41,216 nt of DNA from contig JAJDHD010000020.1 in the NCBI GenBank assembly GCA_030266015.1, positions 1-41,216 of the forward strand, in the 5' to 3' direction. The notes below the pieces were generated by a model that was not told the DNA's origin, did no database searches, and saw only the letters and a program-made list of their open reading frames with translations. Positions 36,575 to 41,216 of the stretch are shown in pieces. The position numbers and the translations under genes were made by a program. The DNA comes from Christensenellaceae bacterium OttesenSCG-928-K19. GTDB taxonomy: Bacteria > Bacillota > Clostridia > Christensenellales > Christensenellaceae. Each line of letters begins with the position of its first letter. The stretch's first letter is position 1.

Positions 36575-37369
36575 ATGTTTGACTATCATGTGCACAGCGG
36601 CCTGTCGTTTGACGGGCGGGAAAGTATTAGCGCGTTTTGCCAGAAGGCACTCGAGCTACAGCTAAAAGAGCTCTGCTTTACCGAGCACATAGAGCTTGAC
36701 CACATCTATCAAACCGATTGGGATGGCAAGGTGGATTTTGATGAATATAGCAGGCAGATTGCAGATGCCCGCAAGAAATATCCAGCGCTTCTGATAAAGC
36801 AGGGGTTGGAGGCTGGCCTGCAGCCCGGCAACATCAATGAAACAACCGACTATCTCCGAGGCAAGCCGCTTGATTTTATCGTCGCTTCCCAGCACGTCGC
36901 AAAGGGAAAGGATCCTTATACCGACAGGGACTATTTTCGTGGCAGGCCGGAACATGAGGTCGTGAAAGAATTCCTGGACGAGACATCCCACTGCCTACAG
37001 GTGTTTGATGATTTTGACGTGGTTGGACATTTGTCTTTCGCGACCTTTTATTCACCATCCGGGACACCGCTGGAATACGGCAGCTATGCAGAGCCCTTGG
37101 AGCCACTGCTAAAAAACCTGGTGGAACGCGGCAAAGGACTGGAGGCCAACACAACCGGCTATTATATATTCGATGCGCCTCAAGCGTCTTTTTCTGTATT
37201 GAAGCGCTTCCGGGAGCTGGGCGGTGAAATTGTGACCATCGGTTCAGACGCACATTTCACCATCGCGCTGGGACATGCATATCAAGCTGCCGCACAAGTG
37301 CTGCAACTGGCGGGATTCCGCTATGTTTGCACCTTTTCACAGCGGCAGCCGGTTTTCCATAAGCTATAA
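36575..37369 (+). CDS. PHP-domain phosphatase, histidinol-phosphatase (HisJ)-like
   Basis: Metal-dependent phosphoesterase of the PHP family, 264 residues. Metal ligands are His5 and His7 (DYHVHSGLSFDG), Glu and His in LCFTEHIELD, the GLEAG segment, a VASQHV segment, and the final GSDAHF. This layout is that of HisJ-type histidinol-phosphatases. No other histidine genes are near, so another sugar or amino-alcohol phosphate could be the substrate. I start at ATG 36575, preceded by AGAGGAGAGCACC; the 46 open codons before it are not coding and overlap the adhE terminator. Confidence 0.82.
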   Translation: MFDYHVHSGLSFDGRESISAFCQKALELQLKELCFTEHIELDHIYQTDWDGKVDFDEYSRQIADARKKYPALLIKQGLEAGLQPGNINETTDYLRGKPLDFIVASQHVAKGKDPYTDRDYFRGRPEHEVVKEFLDETSHCLQVFDDFDVVGHLSFATFYSPSGTPLEYGSYAEPLEPLLKNLVERGKGLEANTTGYYIFDAPQASFSVLKRFRELGGEIVTIGSDAHFTIALGHAYQAAAQVLQLAGFRYVCTFSQRQPVFHKL

Positions 37370-37468
37370 AGGGCACCCTTTTGAGCGGATCGTTCACATC
37401 TTGAAAAACTAGCATTAGTATTTGTGAGAACATATTAGGATTAAAGCACGCACAACAGAAGGGAGAAA

Positions 37469-37731
37469 ATGATGGATATTATTGTAAGAAAACCAACAGA
37501 AGAAGAAACAACAGCAATGCTGGCAAACCAGACGTGGGAATGCGGGGTATCAGAATTTGACTGGAGCTATGACAACACTGAAACCGCATTGATGGTGGAC
37601 GGAGAAGTGACTGTAGAGTACGCAGGCAAAAGTGTTTCTTTCGGCGCAGGCGATTATGTCATATTCCCTAAAGGATTGTCCTGCGTGTGGAAGGTGTCAA
37701 AGCCGTGAAAAAGCATTATATGTTCGGTTAA
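37469..37731 (+). CDS. DUF861 (EutQ-like) cupin protein, C-terminus frameshifted here
   Basis: Small single cupin, of the type in which a W-x-C-xxx-x-F-x-W-x-Y pattern (TWECGVSEFDWSY) is followed by MVDGEVTVEYAG and a closing GAGDYVIFPKGLSCVWKV. The frame as given ends with TGA at 37706-37708 after KVSKP. Inserting one G (CCGGTG for CCGTG, 37703-37707) would extend it with VKKHYMFG to TAA 37729-37731. That ending, (K/R)KHY plus an aromatic, is the usual close of this family, so I give the extended end. The ribosome site GAAGGGAGAAA precedes ATGATG. The domain lacks an obvious metal His set and may bind a nitrogen-containing or sugar ligand; function unknown. Confidence 0.8.
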
Positions 37732-37809
37732 CACAAATATGCTATTCCACTGTTCATGGATGGCATATATAAAAGGCGCATTTCATAACAAACGCTAATT
37801 TTCTGCATG

Positions 37810-37840
37810 AAAAAACCTCCCGCCCATATACGACAGGAGG
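37810..37840 (-). terminator. Terminator of the rpiB-tpi pair
   Basis: On the minus strand CCTCC and GGAGG form the stem with a 15-base loop, and TTTTTT follows. About 20 bases after the stop of the isomerase gene. Confidence 0.8.
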
Positions 37841-37859
37841 CTGGTTCACGCTTACCTGC

Positions 37860-38645
37860 TTAAGGTTTCTTCTGGAAAATTGGATACGTAGCCCGAATAA
37901 TCTTATTAAAACCTTCCGCATCCCAAGCGGAACGGCCAATGAACAATCCATCGATGTTGGGCATCTCCGCCAGTTCCTCCGCATTCTGCGGGTTCACACT
38001 GCCGCCGTACAGCACCGGAATTCCATCCGCGTCACTGCCAAACAGCCCACACAGCACATCTTTTATCACCGCATGCTTTTCATCCGCATATTCCTTACTG
38101 GCAGGAATGCCATTCACGCCAATTGCCCACACAGGCTCGTATGCAATCCACAGCCGGCCAATGTCCTTTTTATCCACGCCCGAAAGGCCAATCTTTAGCT
38201 GTGTACTCAGCGTTTCATCCGATAGATCCAGCTCCTTTTGCTGCAATGTTTCACCCACGCAAAGCAACGCTTTGAACCCGTGATTCAGCGCAGAAAGCAC
38301 CTTTTTATTTTCATCAAAATCATTTTCCCCCATCACATGCCTGCGCTCGGAATGGCCAATCTCTATAATATCAATGCCAATCTCCTGCAACATACGGGGA
38401 GAGATTTCCCCCGTGAACTGTCCCTCTTCTTCCCAGTGCATGTTTTGCGCGCCCAATAATATGCTTGCGTTGGGAACCGCCTTGCGCGCGCTTTCCAGCG
38501 TAACATAAGATGGGATGATGAAAAGTGTAAGTCCACTTCGGTCAATATCCTTTGTGAGATCAGATAAACGGGTGAGGAACTCCACTGTATCCTTCACACC
38601 CTTATACATTTTCAGGTTGCTGCCAAGATACACCATTTTGCTCAT
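37860..38645 (-). CDS. tpiA: Triose-phosphate isomerase family protein (possibly a four-carbon sugar isomerase)
   Basis: TIM-barrel isomerase of 261 residues with the full catalytic set: Asn and Lys in GSNLKMYKG, His in IGHSERR and Glu in AYEPVWAIG, plus the phosphate loop YGGSVNP. The N-terminal loop is unlike the glycolytic enzyme: NLKMYKG in place of NWKMN. The gene overlaps the rpiB-family gene by four bases (ATGA). In Brucella a TIM-like and an RpiB-like enzyme work together on erythrulose phosphates in erythritol breakdown, so a tetrose-phosphate role is a fair alternative to glycolysis. Glycolytic tpiA usually sits among gap, pgk and gpm genes, none of which are here. Confidence 0.85.
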   Translation of the reverse strand: MSKMVYLGSNLKMYKGVKDTVEFLTRLSDLTKDIDRSGLTLFIIPSYVTLESARKAVPNASILLGAQNMHWEEEGQFTGEISPRMLQEIGIDIIEIGHSERRHVMGENDFDENKKVLSALNHGFKALLCVGETLQQKELDLSDETLSTQLKIGLSGVDKKDIGRLWIAYEPVWAIGVNGIPASKEYADEKHAVIKDVLCGLFGSDADGIPVLYGGSVNPQNAEELAEMPNIDGLFIGRSAWDAEGFNKIIRATYPIFQKKP

Positions 38646-39106
38646 TTGAAGTTTTCCCTTTCAATTTCCATAATCGCTTCTACCTTGGGTGTGGAACTAC
38701 CGTCTACAAACTCCAGCGACAGCCATTCCTTTGTAATCTTCTTTGCCAGCTCCATGCCAATCACGCGCTCGCCCATGCAAAGCACATTGCCGTTGTTGCT
38801 CAGCTTGGCACGCTCCGCTGAAAAATTGTCATGGCAAACCGCCGCACGGATGCCCGGGCACTTGTTTGCCGTCATTGCCATGCCAATTCCTGTGCCACAA
38901 ATCAGGATGCCTTCTTTTTTATATCCGCTCTCTTTGATTTTATCGCACACTTTCTTGGCAATATATGGATAGTAGGTATCATCATCGGCAGAAAAGCAGC
39001 CGACATCTTCTACTTTATAGCCAAGGGATTCCACATACTTTTTAATTGTGTCCTTCATGGTTACTGCTGCATTATCGCAGCCAATCACAATGTCTTTTTT
39101 GCTCAT
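38642..39106 (-). CDS. rpiB: RpiB/LacA/LacB family sugar-phosphate isomerase
   Basis: Aldose-ketose isomerase, classically ribose-5-phosphate to ribulose-5-phosphate. Family marks are the VIGCDNAAVTMKD start, DVGCFSADDDTYYPYIAKKV, the GILICGTGIGMAMTANK loop with the catalytic Cys and Thr, then GIRAAVCHDNFSAERAKLSNNGNVL. The start at 39106 has GGAGGAAGAAATT upstream; 38 open codons before it are not coding. 154 residues, as usual. Directly coupled to the TIM-like isomerase, which suggests a shared sugar pathway. The first Asp-His pair common in RpiB (DHAG) is DNAA here, so the substrate may differ. Confidence 0.87.
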   Translation of the reverse strand: MSKKDIVIGCDNAAVTMKDTIKKYVESLGYKVEDVGCFSADDDTYYPYIAKKVCDKIKESGYKKEGILICGTGIGMAMTANKCPGIRAAVCHDNFSAERAKLSNNGNVLCMGERVIGMELAKKITKEWLSLEFVDGSSTPKVEAIMEIERENFK

Positions 39107-39247
39107 AATTTCTTCCTCCAATGAAATTTGATTTAATACGTATAGGTAAAGTATATCACGTATCCGGCCCAATCTACAATAAATTTGCACAGAATTCAGC
39201 ATACATGAGCGAATAGACAAGTTACACCGGCATACAGTGGACGCAAT

Positions 39248-39282
39248 AAAAACAGGCGCTCCCCGGGGCTGGGGCGCGCCTG
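39248..39282 (-). terminator. Terminator of the catalase gene
   Basis: CAGGCGC (39253-39259) and GCGCCTG (39276-39282) form the stem; on the minus strand TTTTT follows. About 35 bases after the catalase stop. Confidence 0.82.
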
Positions 39283-39316
39283 CCTTTCATGCGGATGCAA
39301 GCATCCTTTACCGATA

Positions 39317-40831
39317 TTATTTACTGGTCGCTTTCATGCGCTCCGCATGGGACAATTGGGAAAGCTCCACAACCTTCTCCACATTTAACCCAAATGCGTT
39401 TGCTAGGCGCGTACCATACTCCTTATCCGCAAGGTAACAGTGCGCGCAATGGCGGTATTTGACATTATCAGTAACACCGTTCATGTTCCGCTCGGTATTT
39501 TCAATCAGTACCTGTTTTTGCTCTTCGCCCATCAGGCGGTACAGGTTGCCCGGCTGGTAGAATGTATCGTCCGTCTGGTCGTCCTTCGGCTCATAGGAAT
39601 CCATTGCGCCTTGGATTTCAAGCGGTGGTTCCTTGTATTCCGGTTGCTCCTCCCATTCGCCGTAGCTGTTAGGCTGATAGGTGGTTGCTGCTCCATAATT
39701 ACCATCCACACGCATCTGCCCGTCCCTGTGATAGCCGTGCACCGGACACCTGGGCGCGTTCACTGGGATGGAGTGATGGTTCACCCCCAGGCGATAGCGC
39801 TGCGCATCCCCATATGAGAACAAACGCGCTTGCAACAGCTTGTCTGGCGAAACACCGACCCCGGGTACAATTTGCGCCGGATTAAACGCGGCCTGTTCCA
39901 CATCCGCAAAGTAATTATCGGGAATGCGGTTTAGCTCCAGCACTCCGACATGGATACGCGGGAATTCCTTTTGGCTCCACACCTTTGAGATATCAAACGG
40001 GTTCTCCCTATGAGCATTCGCCTGCTCCTCAGTCATCACCTGTATGTAAAAATCCCAGCGTGGGAAATCTCCCCGCTCAATCGCCTCCACAAGATCCCGC
40101 TGATGGCTTTCACGGTCTTTGCCCACAAGCTCCTCCGCTTCCTGGTCTGTCAGGTTTTTAATGCCCTGCTGCGTGCGCCAGTGATATTTTACCCATACAC
40201 GCTTGTTATCCGCATTTACCATGCTGTAGGTATGGCTGCCAAATCCATGCATGTGGCGATAGGAATAAGGAATCCCCCGATCAGACATTGTGATGGTAAT
40301 TTGGTGCAGCGCTTCGGGCAGCATACTCCAAAAATCCCAGTTGTTTTGTGGCGAACGTGTATTCGTCTTTGGATCGCGCTTTATCGCGTGGTTAAGATCA
40401 GGAAACCGCAGCCCATCGCGCAGGAAAAACACAGGCGTGTTGTTTCCTACAAGATCCCAGTTGCCTTCCTCAGTATAAAATTTAATTGCAAAGCCACGGA
40501 TATCACGTTCTGCATCTGCCGCGCCGCGCTCACCCGCCACTGTAGAAAACCGGACGAACACATCGGTCTTTTTCCCCACTTCTGCGAATAGCTTTGCTTT
40601 TGTATAGTGTGTTATGTCATCCGTTACCGTGAACGTGCCAAAAGCCCCAGACCCCTTGGCGTGCATGCGTCTCTCCGGAATCACCTCGCGGTCAAAATGA
40701 CCCAGCTTTTCAATAAACCATGGGTTTTGCAACGTCATGGGCCCACGTGAGCCAGCTGTTGTCGAATTTGTATTATCCGCGACAGGAGCACCCGCTGCCG
40801 TGGTCAGCCTTTTACTTTTATCATCACTCAT
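39317..40831 (-). CDS. katA: Monofunctional heme catalase
   Basis: Splits hydrogen peroxide into water and oxygen. It has the distal His57 ([14 protein letters not shown]), the distal Asn in [11 protein letters not shown] and the proximal heme Tyr in [15 protein letters not shown], so the active site is complete. The chain is 504 residues, a small-subunit catalase, with an opening of [19 protein letters not shown] typical of such enzymes. The ribosome site is AAAGGAAGCACAAAC. It is divergent from a MarR-type regulator, with 227 bases between. A heme catalase in an otherwise strictly fermentative gene set protects against brief oxygen exposure; no heme biosynthesis genes are in view. Confidence 0.95.
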   Translation of the reverse strand: MSDDKSKRLTTAAGAPVADNTNSTTAGSRGPMTLQNPWFIEKLGHFDREVIPERRMHAKGSGAFGTFTVTDDITHYTKAKLFAEVGKKTDVFVRFSTVAGERGAADAERDIRGFAIKFYTEEGNWDLVGNNTPVFFLRDGLRFPDLNHAIKRDPKTNTRSPQNNWDFWSMLPEALHQITITMSDRGIPYSYRHMHGFGSHTYSMVNADNKRVWVKYHWRTQQGIKNLTDQEAEELVGKDRESHQRDLVEAIERGDFPRWDFYIQVMTEEQANAHRENPFDISKVWSQKEFPRIHVGVLELNRIPDNYFADVEQAAFNPAQIVPGVGVSPDKLLQARLFSYGDAQRYRLGVNHHSIPVNAPRCPVHGYHRDGQMRVDGNYGAATTYQPNSYGEWEEQPEYKEPPLEIQGAMDSYEPKDDQTDDTFYQPGNLYRLMGEEQKQVLIENTERNMNGVTDNVKYRHCAHCYLADKEYGTRLANAFGLNVEKVVELSQLSHAERMKATSK

Positions 40832-40987
40832 GTTTGTGCTTCCTTTCTATTTGAATTTATCCACCTTGCCCTAACAGGAAATATTCCCCCAGCAAGCTTT
40901 CCTTATATATACCCAATTTCTGGAAGATATAACATGGAAGCCTTCTGTTAACCAGCAGGCCCACCGGGGTATTATATTAATATATAC

Positions 40988-41016
40988 TTGACGCAGTTTT
41001 GTTATCGTGTTAATAT
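40988..41016 (+). promoter_or_regulatory. Promoter of the MarR-type gene
   Basis: TTGACG (40988-40993), a 17-base spacer and TAATAT (41011-41016). Confidence 0.65.
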
Positions 41017-41028
41017 TTATCTCGATAA
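41017..41028 (+). promoter_or_regulatory. Palindromic operator candidate at the MarR-type promoter
   Basis: TTATCTCGATAA (TTATC, two bases, GATAA) directly follows the -10 box, and a further half TTATCG lies at 41002-41007. A palindrome overlapping the start site is typical of MarR autoregulation and could also control the divergent catalase. Confidence 0.5.
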
Positions 41029-41058
41029 TAATTTGTAATGACAGGTGTAAACAGGCAT

Positions 41059-41216
41059 ATGGATATTTTAGACTCTTGCGAAATGATCAGTGCGCTAATG
41101 CGTAACATTTACACAAAATACAACAAGGTAGCTGGGGACGACTACACAGCGCAGGGCGTTACTCCTTCCCAAGTGCTTGTGCTCTCCCTAATCAAAAGAG
41201 AAGGTCCAAAAAAAAT
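41059..41216 (+). CDS. MarR-family transcriptional regulator (3' partial)
   Basis: The first 52 codons only; the right edge cuts the gene. The reading MDILDSCEMISALMRNIYTKYN forms the dimer helix and TPSQVLVLSLIKREGPKK starts the winged-helix domain, the pattern of MarR N-termini. No strong ribosome site (ACAGG). It lies behind a near-consensus promoter and a palindromic operator, and divergent from catalase, so it may sense oxidants and regulate catalase; the sensing Cys, if any, cannot be judged beyond Cys7. Confidence 0.75.
   Translation, partial: MDILDSCEMISALMRNIYTKYNKVAGDDYTAQGVTPSQVLVLSLIKREGPKK

Overview
The window reads as a chromosomal segment of an anaerobic, low-to-mid GC Gram-positive bacterium of the class Clostridia. 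The reasons are AGGAGG-type ribosome binding sites, sigma-A style promoters, a crotonyl-CoA/acetoacetyl-CoA fermentation operon with 4-hydroxybutyryl-CoA dehydratase, a bifunctional AdhE behind Rex-like boxes, and a bacteriocin exporter of the NHLP type. A more exact name is not possible from sequence reading alone. No rRNA, tRNA, CRISPR array, insertion sequence or phage gene was seen.

Region 1 (1-7997): two NHLP/PCAT-type ABC exporter genes (the first cut by the left edge and frameshifted in a G8 run) are followed by a lipoprotein of the periplasmic-binding-protein type. Facing them is a 71-residue gene too short to stand out, with a perfect Shine-Dalgarno and a double-glycine-like leader motif, so it is a candidate peptide cargo. 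Then come a lipoprotein trypsin-like protease and a small hypothetical protein behind a near-consensus promoter.

Region 2 (8322-19395): a long structured leader precedes a plus-strand operon of an HdrD/GlcF-like iron-sulfur protein, two VAO/PCMH flavoproteins and an amine-oxidase-fold flavoprotein. A minus-strand group follows: a second copy of the amine-oxidase-fold protein, an MFS carrier and a uroporphyrinogen-decarboxylase-family protein. Together they look like uptake and flavin-dependent oxidation (perhaps with methyl transfer) of an unidentified organic compound. This is the best candidate for an undescribed pathway here.

Region 3 (20193-27632): a minus-strand operon abfD-thl-hbd-crt converts 4-hydroxybutyryl-CoA through crotonyl-CoA, 3-hydroxybutyryl-CoA and acetoacetyl-CoA to acetyl-CoA. 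It is divergent from an amidohydrolase. A DUF1905 protein and a membrane protein fused to a HAD domain that has lost its catalytic aspartate follow.

Region 4 (27793-41216): a cupin and a zinc alcohol dehydrogenase (frameshifted); a minus-strand metK-recD2-comF housekeeping operon; adhE (frameshifted); a PHP-type phosphatase; a DUF861 cupin (frameshifted at its last codons); a triosephosphate-isomerase-like/RpiB pair; and a heme catalase divergent from a MarR-type regulator cut by the right edge.

Four otherwise intact genes each contain a single-base indel, three of them at or directly beside a homopolymer. This suggests consensus sequencing errors at least as much as real gene decay, and it should be borne in mind when using the coordinates.
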